Below, in pieces: positions 11,961 through 22,740 of a stretch of DNA of 64,000 nt. Numbering within the stretch: position 1 is the stretch's first letter; each line of letters begins with the position of its first letter. Made by a program: the position numbers and the translations under genes. The stretch is taken from NCBI RefSeq assembly GCF_029873635.1, contig NC_080423.1, positions 98,824,397 through 98,888,396 of the forward strand, read 5' to 3'. Source of the DNA: Malania oleifera. Lineage: Eukaryota; Streptophyta; Magnoliopsida; Santalales; Ximeniaceae. Below the pieces are notes generated by a model. The model did not search any database. It had not been told where the DNA came from and saw only the letters and a program-made list of their open reading frames with translations.

Positions 11961-12351
11961 TCCCCCCTCAAACTCAAGGTAGTATCAAAGATGTCAGCTG
12001 AAGTTTGCAGACTAAAACACGATGACGACCAGGTGGATGAGCTTTCATGAAGATATCAGCCAACTGATCAGCTGAAGGAACTGACAAGAGGCGAAGTGTC
12101 TCATCCTAAAGATAATAATGCACAAAATGACAGTCGATCTCGATGTGTTTGGTGCGTTCATGAAAAACATCGTTGTGAGCGATTTGGACAACACTATGAT
12201 TGTCATAATAAAGTAGAGTGCTCGAGGGCTGAGGAACACCCATATCTTGGAGAAGCGAACAAAGCCAAAGAAGCTTAGAAGTAGTATCAGTGAGAGCCTT
12301 ATACTCAGCCTCAGTGCTAGAGCGAGTAACAACAGTCTGCTAAAGGATGTA
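11961..12351 (-). pseudogene. Ty1/copia RNase H C-terminal fragment
   Basis: On the minus strand the DNA encodes the end of a copia RNase H: the region around STEAEYKAL, then a LLWLCSLLQDMG-like stretch, YYDNHSVVQIAHN, and the HERTKHIEIDCHFV motif that closes the domain, followed by a purine tract and the short LTR. Everything upstream (gag, integrase, reverse transcriptase) is missing. At least one stop interrupts the tail. The 5' truncated copy sits inside the gypsy LTR, which resumes at tagttaaacatt. No clear TSD surrounds it. Confidence 0.75.
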
Positions 12352-12557
12352 ACTAGTTAAACATTATTAAATTGATGTATTAAATAAATAAATAAAAAGA
12401 AATAGTATGAAAGAAATAAAAAAAAACTAATTGAAATAAGATATATATATATATATATATGTATAAAGTTAACTTCCTGAAACAAAGAAGGAAGAAAATT
12501 TTATTTTTTTATAGGGAGAGCTGCGCCCCTAGATTCTCCATTCTCGCCTCCGTCTCC

Positions 12558-12558
<1 letters not shown>

Positions 12559-12593
<35 letters not shown>
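12559..12593. repeat. (CT)n microsatellite in LTR leader
   Basis: CT tract downstream of the TATA-like AT run of the LARD 5' LTR, in the same place as the CT tracts of the other LTRs. Confidence 0.85.
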
Positions 12594-12597
<4 letters not shown>

Positions 12598-13496
12598 ATT
12601 TCTCGACGGATTTGCGGCTGATAGGGAAATAAAAAGTGTCATTGGATTCTTAATTCCGCCACCGACATTTCTACTAGAGCAGATTTGTCATGTGAGCGGC
12701 ATAAGCATCATTCTTGGAGTAAGAAAACTTTTCCCTAATTTCTCAATTTCTCTTTAAATCTGCCACTAAATCGATGATCGGACACCACCACGTGGTTCTA
12801 GTTGCGTTTGTCGTCATTTTAACATAAGTAAATTTCCAATTTGAGTTTTCTAGGCCCCACTCCAAAACAAGAGTGAGATTTGAGGAATTAGGTAAATTGG
12901 TTATAGTTGAGGGTATAATTATTTATTTGAAATTTATGAGCTTAGGAAATATTAAAATAATAATTTATTTAGGATTAATTTAATGACATTAGGATTTTTA
13001 TTTCAAGGCTCGGGTGAGCGCCGTAGGTAACTTTTCGGGGTCCCTATTGGCATAGTTCAAAAAACCAGGTAAGGGGAAAAATATATACTAAACCAAATTT
13101 TTTATGAATTTAATGAAAAATGAATTGTGTTATATATACGTGTATATGTTTTTGTATGGGTTTAAAATGTCAAATGTTTAAATTATGCTTTCTGAGCCTA
13201 GAGCTATTTTATTAGATACATATATGTGAAATTGAATTGATGAAAGTGAAATATTTTTCAAAATAATTATGTAAGAAATTAAAGGTATTTTTTCAATATA
13301 TGAATGTTAAATGTGGGTTGGCTTATTTTATAGGAAATATATATGAATTTTACTGCTAAATAGTGTGACATGAGTAAATAGGAATGTTGTGTGGAAATAT
13401 GTTATATGTATGAGATGCAAGATATACAGGTAATGAACTGAGTATGAAAATGTTATATGAGATATGTTGCATGTGGGTGTTAATACAACCATGTAA

Positions 13497-13635
13497 AACA
13501 ATTGAAAAATATTGGGTAAAACAGCTGAAAAATATTGGGTAAAATAGCTGAAAAATGCTGGGTAAAATAGTTGAAACGTGTTGGGTAAAACAGCTGAAAG
13601 ATGCTGGGTAAAACAGCTGAAAGATGCTGGGTATG
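13497..13635. repeat. LTR minisatellite, about 22 bp x 6
   Basis: Tandem units close to acagctgaaagatgctgggt. The matching array in the partner LTR lies at 16615-16800 and has more copies, so copy number has changed since insertion. Confidence 0.8.
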
Positions 13636-14716
13636 AAATGAAATGAAAATGGAAATGAATGAAATGGTATGAAATGTGAAATATGAACAATGTAAAATGG
13701 GAAAGAGCCACGTAAAGTGAAACGTTACGAAATGATAAAGCTGAGAACATAAACAGATGAGAATTGCAGAATAATGACAAAGAAAATAATGTATTATGGT
13801 ATTATCAGTATTTATGCTAGTAGAACGTGTTACGTTTGGGCAAGGCAAACTCTTCACTTGAGGACTTGCTGAGAAAAGCAAGTGCCCTAGTTGTATAAGG
13901 TGTAGCAGTAAGCCGCATAACGTGTTAAGGTAGAGGGAAACTACTTGTATGGGCGGGTAGATTTTCTTATTCTTGGGAGCCTTCACTAGTAAACTTTTGT
14001 ATGAATTGTGTGAGTACGAGATTAATCTATCACTTGAGGGCTTACTGAGTATGGTGAGTGCTCTAGTATGCTTCAGTTGTGACCTTTAGGTTACCTAAAG
14101 TATCATAGTAGAGGGGTGCTACTTGTATGAGCGAGTAATCATCTCTATCCTTGGGTAATCTCGTGGGTAAAATATTTTGCATGTGATTGATTAGGTTCAG
14201 AAAATGATTTCAGAAATTATGTTAAAGATTTTCAAATGTTAAATATTATGTTGTTATATAAACTCATGTTAGTCACATGCTGTTTTAATATATTGTTTCT
14301 TCCCTTACTGAGAAGTGTCTCACCCGAATATAAATGTATCTTTTTCAGGACCTCCTCGAGATCGAGCTTAAAGAGCTCGAGGTTTTATAACATTTTTGGG
14401 AGATATAAGAAAAAAGGTATAAACATTTTCATGATGTTTTTGGGAATGTAAATATTTTATGTTTTATTTCTTATGTTTTAAAGTTGATAAGAAATGAATG
14501 GTTGTGAATACTTGATGTTTTTGGGGATATGTATGTATGTTGAATACAGGTGGGTGATTAATTTATTATGGTTGGTAGACAGGTATAGGAAAACTCTAGT
14601 ATTATATATTTTAGGATTATATTTATGTTTTTCGATGCGTATTGATTTTTGGATTATCAGGATTTTATTAGGTATAACACACTAGACCGGGTTTAAGGGT
14701 TCAAGGCGTTATATTT

Positions 14717-14728
14717 TGGTATCAAAGC
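14717..14728 (+). other. Primer-binding site, initiator Met tRNA (one mismatch)
   Basis: tggtatcaaagc differs by one base from tggtatcagagc, the complement of the plant initiator tRNA-Met 3' end used by many gypsy elements. It sits two or three bases after the LTR end. Confidence 0.8.
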
Positions 14729-15364
14729 AAAGATTTTGGAATTTTGAGAACTGGAAATGATTTATACCAGAGTATAGGAATGAGTTAGGATGAAAAATAT
14801 GAGATAGGTAGGTTAGGTGTTGAGAAGTAGGTATGGTGTAGGGAAGTATAGGATTTTGTCTTATAGCTTAGAGGCAGAAATTCCTTGGTGGACTTCTGTA
14901 ATTTTCTGATTCAGTCGACGATTTCAGAAAACCACGGCAAATCCATCAACGGTGATGTTTCTTATCCGTGAGACTGGTTGTTATATAGAGAACTTGGATA
15001 TATATTGAATTTAAATTTAATGATTGTATTGATTAGGTTATGATAATGGGATTCTAAATTATTTTCTATCCTATTTTTGGGATGGATCATAAGGGTAAAA
15101 TTGTAGTTACTGGAGGTGGAATTTATGACTTGGAGGCTTCAAGTGAAGAGAATTTTGATACCCCCACGATGCTGAGGGGTATAGTTTGTCAGGTCAGGGT
15201 GCAGGTACGAGTTTATATTTAAAATAAATAATAATTTTATTTAATTGTAGATGATGTAGAAGTATATGAAACTATATATACTGATTGTATGAAATATATT
15301 TAGTTGATAAACTTTAGAAATGTGAAAAATGATCGAGTAACAAATTTTGAGGACAAAATTTCTT

Positions 15365-15377
15365 AAGGAGGGGAGAA
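15365..15377 (+). other. Polypurine tract
   Basis: aaggaggggagaa directly before the TGT of the 3' LTR. It is identical in core to the tract at 28662-28676. Confidence 0.85.
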
Positions 15378-15556
15378 TGTAAAGACCCAGAAAATTAAAA
15401 TGATTAAAATAATTAAATATAAAAATAAATAGAATTAATTAATTAATTAAAATTATTAATCAATTAATTAGTTAAATATTATTAAATTGATGTATTAAAT
15501 AAATAAATAAAAAGGAATAGAATGAAATAAATAAAAAAAAAACTAATTGAAATAAG

Positions 15557-15608
<52 letters not shown>
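15557..15608. repeat. (AT)n(GT)n compound microsatellite
   Basis: AT units to about 15578 followed by GT units to 15608 at the TATA-like position of the LTR. The partner LTR has only a short AT run here. Confidence 0.9.
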
Positions 15609-15611
<3 letters not shown>

Positions 15612-16614
15612 GTTAATTTTCTGAAGCTTTGCTTCAGGAAGAAGGAAGAAAATTTTATTTTTTTTACAAAGAGAGTTGTGCCCCTGAATTCTCTGTTCTT
15701 GCCTTCGTCTCTCTCTCTCAATTTTTCGACGGATTTGCAGCTGATTGGGAAACAGAGGATGTCGTTGGATTTCTAATTCCGCCACCAACATTTCTACTAG
15801 AGCAGATTTTTCGTGAGAGCGGCATAGACACCATTCCTTGGGTAAGATAACTTTTTCTTATTTTCTCAATTTCTCTTTAAATCTGCCGTTAAATCGACGA
15901 TCGGACACCACCATGTGGTTCTAGTCACGATTTTCGTCATTTTGGCGTGAATGAAATTACAATTGGAGTTTTTTAAACCCCACTCCAAAGTGAGAGTGAG
16001 ATTTGGGGAATTAGGTAAATTAGTTATATTTGAGGGTATAATTATTTATTTAGAATATAAGGGCCTAGGAAATATTAAAATAGTATTTTATTTAAGATTT
16101 ATTTAATGGAACTAGGATTTTTATTTCAGGGCTGGGGTGAGCGCCGCAGGTAACTTTTCGGGGTTCTTGTTGGCGTAATTCAAGAAACCAAGTAAGGGGA
16201 AAAATATATATTAAACCAGAATTTTTATGAATTTAATGGAAAATGAATTGTGTTATATATACGTGTATATGTTTTTGTATGAGTTTAAAATGCCAACCGT
16301 TTAAATTATGTTTTTTGAGCCTAGGGTTGTTTTATTAGATACGTATATATGAAATTGAACTAATCAAAGCGAAATATTTTTTAAAATAATTATGTAAGAA
16401 ATTAAATGTATTTTTCCAATATGTGAATGTTAAATGTGGGTTGGCTTATTTTATAGGAAATATATATGCATTTTACTGCTAAATAGTGTGTCATGAATAA
16501 ATAGGAATGCTGTTTGGAAATATGTTATATGTATGAGATGCAAAAAATACAGGAAATGAACTGAGTATGAAAATGTTATAAAAAATATGCTACATGTGAG
16601 TGTTAATGTAACCA

Positions 16615-16800
16615 TGTAAAACAGCTAAAAAATGTTGGATAAAACAGCTGAAAGATGTTAGGTAAAACAGTTGAAAGATGTTAGGTAAAATAGTTGAAAA
16701 ATGTTTGGTAAAACATCTGAAAAGTGTTAGGTAAAACAGTTGAAAAATATTGGTAAAACAGTTGAAAGATGCTGGGTAAAACAGCTAAAAGATGCTGAGT
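16615..16800. repeat. LTR minisatellite, about 22 bp x 8
   Basis: Units close to acagttgaaagatgttaggt. It is the expanded counterpart of the array at 13497-13635. Confidence 0.8.
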
Positions 16801-17720
16801 ATGAAATGAAATGAAATGAAATGAAAATGGAAATGAATGAAATGGTATGAAATGTGAAATGTGAACAATGTAAAATGGGAAAGAGTCGCACGTAAAGTGA
16901 AACGTTATGAAATGACAAAGTTGAGAACATAAACAGATGAGAATTGCTGAATAATGACAAAAAAAAAAAAAATGTATTATGATATTATTAGTATTTATGC
17001 CAGTAGAACATGTTACGTTTTGGAGAGGCAAACTCTTCGCCTGAGGGCTTGCTGAGAAAGGTAAGTGCCCTGGTTGTATCAGGTCTAGCAGTAGACTAGA
17101 TAACGTGCTAGGGTAGAGGGAAACTACTTGTATGAGCGGGTAGATTTCCTTATTCTTGGGAGCCTTCGTCGGTAAACTTTTGTATGAAATGTGTGAGTAT
17201 GAGATTAATCTATCACTTGAGGGCTTACTAAGTAATGTGAGTGTCCTGATATGCTTCAGTTGTGACCTTTGAGTTACCTAAAGTATCAGAGCAGATGAGG
17301 GTTACTTGTATAGACAGGTAATCACCCTTATCCATGGGTAATCTCGTGGGTGAAATGTTTTGCTTATGATTGATTAGGTTCAAAGAATGATTTCAGAAAT
17401 TATGTTAATGGTTTTCAAATATTAAATATTATGTTGTTATATAAACTTATGTTAGCCACACGCTGTTTTAATATATTATTTTTTCCTGTTCTTACTAAGA
17501 TATGTCTCACCTGAATATAAATGAATCTTTTTCAGGACCTTCTTGAGATCGATCTTAGAGAGCTCGAACTTTTATAGCATTTTTGGGAGATATAAGAAAA
17601 AGGGTATAAACATTTTAATGATGCTTTTGGGAATGTAAATATTTTATGTTTTATGTTTTATGTTTTAAGGTCGATAAGAAAGGAATGGTTGTGAATACTA
17701 GATGTTTTTGGGGATGTAAA

Positions 17721-17873
17721 TATTTCGATGTGTTTCATGTGTGTTTAGATCTGGTACTTTGAACGTGCTGTATTGAGGTGACGAGTGTTCATCTAGTGGT
17801 TTAACTGAATTTGATTTTGATTCATTTGTATTATTATTATTATTTCAGCCTAGATTTGTTCTTGAATGTTTAA
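17721..17873. other. Unassigned flank, no feature seen
   Basis: Short stretch between the truncated LARD 3' LTR and the next solo LTR. Its last five bases (TTTAA, 17869-17873) form the left TSD of that LTR. An ATT microsatellite is at about 17830-17842. Confidence 0.5.
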
Positions 17874-19560
17874 TTTAACGACCTGCTATTTAATTGGGGT
17901 TTTTTTTATTATATATACTATAACATTTAAAATGCTCTGATACCATACTGGATTAAACCCAATCATCAACCTAAGCAGCGAGAAGTAGAAATCAAATAAA
18001 CATAACTATGTAATTATATACAATACCAGAGTGCTAAATTGTTTCCCAAAATATACATATATGACTGTTTCCCAGAAATATCCTCAACTGGTTAGGGCTA
18101 TACAAAATACTCCCAAAAATACTCACTCTAATATCAGGGCAATACTGAGGCCCTTCTATCTGCGAGCCTGATTTGCTCGCTTACCTAGATCACCTTAAAA
18201 ATGTTAAAGTAATTGGGATGAGCCAACACTCAATAAGACGAAATATGCTATTGCTAGTGTGTGGCAAATGAGTTACAATACTGTGAAAATTTATTACTAT
18301 ATAATCATGTATCACTGAATATATAAAGTACAATACCAGTAATATAAATTATTATCTTTTATCTGTTGCTTAACATTTCTATACTTTAGGCTTCTACTCA
18401 AAATACTTCTAATAAATATATATATATTTTTTTATCTTTATAAATTTGTATAAACCTAGTAATAACTGAAATCTTCCCTGTGGATAACTATGTGTCATGA
18501 TTTAACCCCTCATGACAGGGTAGCCTGTAGGTGGGATCTACCCTGGCTGGCCAACCAGGAATAGATCACTACATTTCATAGGTCTGATCAGCCCTCCTCT
18601 ACCCATATCTGATGGGGAGCCTGTCCATTCGTGGGCTCTATGCTATAGACCTTTATACCACGTATTATCTGAATAGGTGGTTGCACTCTATATATTGTAT
18701 ATAACTACGATACCGTGCTCTGTAACTGTATGGTCCAACAGGGTTTGATACTATATAATACATATCTATATACAACTATTTGTTTTACCATTGTTCTGCA
18801 ATAACTGTATAAACCATGACGCTGTAGAAAACTGTATCTATATCAACTGTGTTTCTGTAATTAACTGTAAATCCGTATGTCATGGTACTGTAAAACTGTA
18901 TAATCATGGTATTTCTGTAATTACTGTAAAATACATTCACTGTTTGTATATTCTATAAAACACATCTATGAAAAATACTACAAAACATGGTTCTATACTA
19001 TATCTATATTCTCAAGCCACACAGTAATTTTAAAACATATTAATCATGCTTGATAAGCTGTATAAATCTCTACTGTGAAAAAATATTCTGGTAGAACATT
19101 TATTATTTGATACTGAAATCATACTCAAATAACCTAGCATATCATATTTTTCTTACCTGACTATTAAAAGCCTTTATCGTATACCAGTCCTTACCCTGCA
19201 AGGCTCTCCACTCAACACCCTGAAAACAACATTCGCCAGAACAGAATATCAATATTTATTTGCCTACATAATTTCCTACAACTGATAGAAGGCAAAAAAT
19301 TTACTAAAAGACCTTATCCTGATTCTTGGAAGAAATTCAACTTGATCCCACCGACGATCTGCCGCAGCAGACTTGAAAAGAACTTCGCCAGGAGAGTCGT
19401 GGTGGCTTCAGATCAATGATCCGGTGACTGACGGGGCTGAAATCGAAGAGAGAAAGGGGAAGGGTCGTAGAGGAGAGAGAGAAGAGGGTATTCGCTGAAA
19501 TTCTGCGTAAAAACTGAGTTTAAGCACTTTTTATACTACGGGATTCGTCGACGAGCCACG
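17874..19560 (-). mobile_element. Outer solo LTR, 3' portion (split by chromovirus)
   Basis: Minus-strand LTR whose 3' end is tttaacgacctgc (expected tgtaacg) at 17874. TTTAA at 17869-17873 and at 31030-31034 forms a matching 5-bp TSD with the other part. It contains the minus-strand form of the conserved block (gggatgagccaacactcaataag, 18214-18236), the gtgtggcaaatgag motif, a leader and TATA region near 19530, and TCGTCGACGA at 19545-19554. It is broken at 19560 by the chromovirus. With 30705-31029 the LTR totals about 2.0 kb and has no internal region. Confidence 0.88.
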
Positions 19561-19613
19561 TGTGACAATCCGAATAAAAATGGAAACAGGAACAGAAGGA
19601 GAGCAGCCAGGCT

Positions 19614-19824
19614 TCGTCGACGAACACAGGGTTTCATCGATGAAGGCTTTAAGAATTTCGTCGAGGAATACAGAATACAGGGCTTTGTCGACGAGAAAAT
19701 ACCAAAAGGGGGGTTTTGAGCCGATTGAATTTCATTGACGAAGACTGAATTTTGTCGAAGAAATTTGTGAAGGACTCGTCGACGAATGACGTGGCTCGTC
19801 GACGAATCCTCTACTCTATAAATA
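19614..19824 (+). promoter_or_regulatory. U3 promoter: TCGTCGACGA palindromes and TATA box
   Basis: Three exact copies of the 10-bp palindrome and several one- or two-base variants (for example ttcatcgatgaa, ttgtcgacgaga) cluster within 200 bp and end directly before tataaata (19817-19824). The cluster is repeated in the 3' LTR (28730-28930). Binding function is inferred from density, symmetry and position only. Confidence 0.5.
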
Positions 19825-19888
19825 TGAAAAATCTGAGTTTATCTTCATTATTAAGCAAGCTTCACTCCTCTATCTCTCCTATCTTCGG

Positions 19889-19892
<4 letters not shown>

Positions 19893-19926
<34 letters not shown>
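19893..19926. repeat. (CT)n microsatellite in LTR leader
   Basis: CT tract after the TATA box. It is shorter in the 3' LTR (about 28995-29018). Confidence 0.85.
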
Positions 19927-19932
<6 letters not shown>

Positions 19933-20180
19933 TTTTGGGCCAATTATTCGTCAGATCGATAATCCGAAGTCACCACAACGTCGAAGTTCTCTACGAGTTT
20001 GCCGGAGCGGATCGTTGGGGAAAGCTAGTTGGAAATCATCCCCGAGCTGAGGTAAGGTTTTTTAAGCCGAATTTGGTCTTGCGATAGTTATAGGAAATGA
20101 TGTACGCATGAAAATACTGATGTTTAAAACTTGGAATTTTGAGTTTCAGGATATTGATTAGGAAATCATACGGGGGTTAG

Positions 20181-22135
20181 TGTAACGACCTGCCTAATTA
20201 TCTGTTTTTTTTTTTAAACATACTTTGATACCATAGTATTAACCTAAACAGAAGGAAGCATAAATTATACAAACATAACCCTAAACCACTATATACAATA
20301 CCAGAACCAATACCAGAGTGCTAAAATGTTTCCAAAATATACAAAGATAATTGTATCCCCAAAAATGCCCTCAACTAGCTAGTACTACACAAAATCATTC
20401 CCAAAAATGATACTCACTCTCTTTCAGGGCCCTACTGAAGCCCTTCTATTTGCTACCCTGATCTACTCGCCTACCTGGATGACCTGAAAAATATATCAAT
20501 ACTGGGATGAGCCAACGCTCAGTAAGAGAAAATATGCTATTTCTAGTGCGTGGCAAATGAGCTACTATATATCATGAAATCTATTTCATATAAACATGAA
20601 TAACTAAGTACAAAACTACAATACAAATAATAAAGCACACCACCCCTTTTCCTTATTGCTTAACATATCAGTATTATGGTTATAATTCAAAATACTTCTA
20701 GTGTACATAAGTAGAGTCCCTATTTCTGTAAATCCATATGTATGTAATAATAATTGAAACTGTTCCCTGTGGCTATCTGTGTCATGACATGCCCCTCATG
20801 ACGAGGTTGTGCGGCCCGTAGGCTGGATTTACCCTAACTGGCCAACCAGGAATAAATCACTGAACTCCTTCAGTCGACCTGCCCACCTCAACCCATATCT
20901 GGATGGGGAGCCTAACCTCGTCAAGGGCCTAGGTGGTCGACCATACCATGTATATCTGAATAGGTGGTTGCACTCATATAGTAACATAGTATCTATAGCA
21001 ACGGTACCGTGCTCTGTAGCTACAAGTCCAATAGGGTCTGATATCATATAATATATTTCTATATACATGTCTATCTGATTTACCATGATTCCAAAGTACT
21101 GAAATAACCATGATACTGCAAAATGTACTGAAATCTGAATAATCATAACATGGAACTGCATATTCATAATACTGGATTTCGTGTTATCATGGTACTGAAA
21201 TTCATAAGATCATGGTACTGAAATATTGTAAAATCATGGTATTGAAATTCATATAATCATGGTACTGGAATGCGTATAATCATAATACTGAAATTCGTAA
21301 AATCATGAAACTAAATTCATAAACATATCCCCGTACCATATACATAATCATAAGCCACACCATACTAAAATACATAATTTTCATAAATAAATAAATTGCA
21401 TAATATTCTGAATTTTCCTAGTATAGCATATTTCCCTTACCTTATCTCTAAAAAGCCCTTACTGTACTCTAGCCTTATACCTGCAGGGCCTCCTACAAAA
21501 CACCCTGAAACCAATATTTGTCAGAACTAAATATCAGTATTTTTCTACCTGTATCATTTCCTATAACTACCACAAGGCCAAAAGGAGACTAAAAGGTCTT
21601 ACCCTGAATTTGGGATGATTTCCAACTCTGATTTCCCGATGATCTGCTCCGATAGATGCGTAGAGAACTCCGCTAGGAGTGTCATGGTAGCTTCGGATAG
21701 TCGATCCGGCGATTGGTGGGGCTAGAAATGAAGAGAGAAGGGAGAGAGAGTCGTAGGAGAGAGAGAGAGAGGAGAGAGAGAGCGGCGAGAGAAATGTGAT
21801 AAAACCCCGGACCCTGTGTTCTTCGACGAGCCCTTCACAAAATTCATCGATGAGACCCTGTGTTTGTCTACAAAATTCAAAGGAGCTCGAATCGCCTCTC
21901 GGTATTTTCTTGTCGACGAAGCCCTGTGTTCGTCGATGAAATTCTGACGACCTTCATCAACGAGACCCTGTGTTCGTCAACGAAGCCTGGCAAAATCCTG
22001 AAATTATGATTATTTAATATTTTCTCCAAATTACAATGTCGTCGACGAACGCAAGTCTACGGCCTCCTTCTGTTTCTGTTTCTATTTTCTATCCCTTTTA
22101 TTATTAAAAACTCTATTATTTTTTGGGTCACTACA
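20181..22135 (-). mobile_element. Nested solo LTR inside the chromovirus 5' LTR
   Basis: On the plus strand it runs from tgtaacgacctgc to gggtcactaca, 1955 bp, flanked by GTTAG on both sides (20176-20180 and 22136-22140). The uninterrupted 3' LTR reads gggggttagcctagg at this point (about 29272-29286), which confirms the empty site. It is similar to the outer solo LTR: conserved gggatgagccaacgctcagtaag (20504-20526), a catggtactgaaattcat minisatellite (about 21120-21310), GA repeats of the leader (about 21740-21785), TCGTCGACGA near 22039, and donor-like sites. No coding region. Confidence 0.93.
21120..21310. repeat. LTR minisatellite, about 27 bp x 7
   Basis: Tandem units close to atcatggtactgaaattcata. 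It is the family-specific array of this nested LTR. Confidence 0.75.
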
Positions 22136-22558
22136 GTTAGCCTAGGATATTTTGGGGGCTTTCTCAGTAGCCAGGTAAGGGAATAAACTAAACCAGTTAT
22201 TTTTCATGCAAATTATTATTAATTATGAGTAAATTTATTTTCAGAAAAGCATATGCTATATTGTTTATTATGAATGAAATGTGCGATTGGGAAAATACTA
22301 CTATGATGATTAAAATATATATGTATGTATGAGATGCTGAAAAATCACGATTTTAGAATATGAAGTATGACTTTTAACAGCATATGTGTGGCATGAATAT
22401 TATTTTATGTGAAATGTATTATGATGTGAAAGATTTTACGAACAAAGCATGCTTTCAGGTATTATGAAAAGATGAGTTATGTTGTGATGATTTTGACGAT
22501 TATATAATAAATGATTTATTTTCAGAATATATAAATATATATATACTTGAAACGATTT

Positions 22559-22740
22559 TGGCGCGAGGCCATGTATTCATGTTATCGGCACGAGGCCGTA
22601 TTTATGTTATCGGCACGAAGCCGTATTTATGTTATCAGCACGAAGCCGTATTTATGTTATCGACACGAGGCCGTATTTATGCATGATTTCGGCACGAGGC
22701 CGCCGTAATTACTATATTTTTGGTATAAGGCCGTAATGAT
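22559..22740. repeat. LTR minisatellite, about 27 bp x 6-7
   Basis: Units close to cggcacgaggccgtatttat. The 3' LTR has fewer copies at 29690-29820, so the array has changed length within one element. Confidence 0.85.

Larger units (their letters stand above)
11740..14713 (+). mobile_element. 5' LTR of non-autonomous gypsy (LARD-like) element
   Basis: Starts tgtaaagaccc and ends near gcgttata, two bases before a primer-binding site. It matches the LTR at 15378 along most of its length. A copia fragment (11829-12351) interrupts it, so the original LTR was about 2.45 kb. Visible parts: an AT-rich start, a TATA-like run (about 12440-12462), a CT microsatellite leader, donor-like ggtaaggggaa near 13070, a roughly 22-bp minisatellite (13497-13635), the ttactgagaagtgtctcacccg block at 14305-14326, and acceptor-like tttttcagga near 14341. 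Confidence 0.8.
14714..15377 (+). mobile_element. Internal region of LARD-like element, gag-pol deleted
   Basis: Only about 660 bp separate the two LTRs. It opens with a Met-tRNA-type primer-binding site and ends with a polypurine tract. Between them an ATG near 15083 (ggatggatcataagg) recalls the gag start of the chromovirus, and gaggacaaaatttc near 15350 matches the gaggacgaaatttta before that element's 3' LTR. No reading frame for gag, protease, reverse transcriptase or integrase remains, so mobility would have depended on a partner element. The chromovirus at 19561 has a related layout, but I cannot show it was the partner. Confidence 0.75.
15378..17720 (+). mobile_element. 3' LTR of LARD-like element, truncated
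   Basis: Starts tgtaaagaccc and follows the 5' LTR through the AT-rich U3, leader, ggtaacttttcgggg stretch, minisatellite, the cttactaagatatgtctcacctg block (17491-17513) and acceptor-like tttttcagga. Similarity to the 5' LTR stops at about 17720, near gatgtttttggggatg. The last roughly 170 bp expected (through gcgttata) are absent, so the end is deleted or replaced. No TSD can be tested. Confidence 0.75.

Noticed and set aside
13328-13986. Minus-strand frames of 150 and 168 residues
   Set aside because: They cross the 22-bp minisatellite of the LARD 5' LTR. Equivalent broken frames appear in the 3' LTR at 16681-17031, so they come from repeat DNA.
20809-21167. Frames on both strands in the nested LTR
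   Set aside because: They lie in the conserved non-coding LTR block that is also present, with stops, in the sister LTRs at 17874 and 22141.
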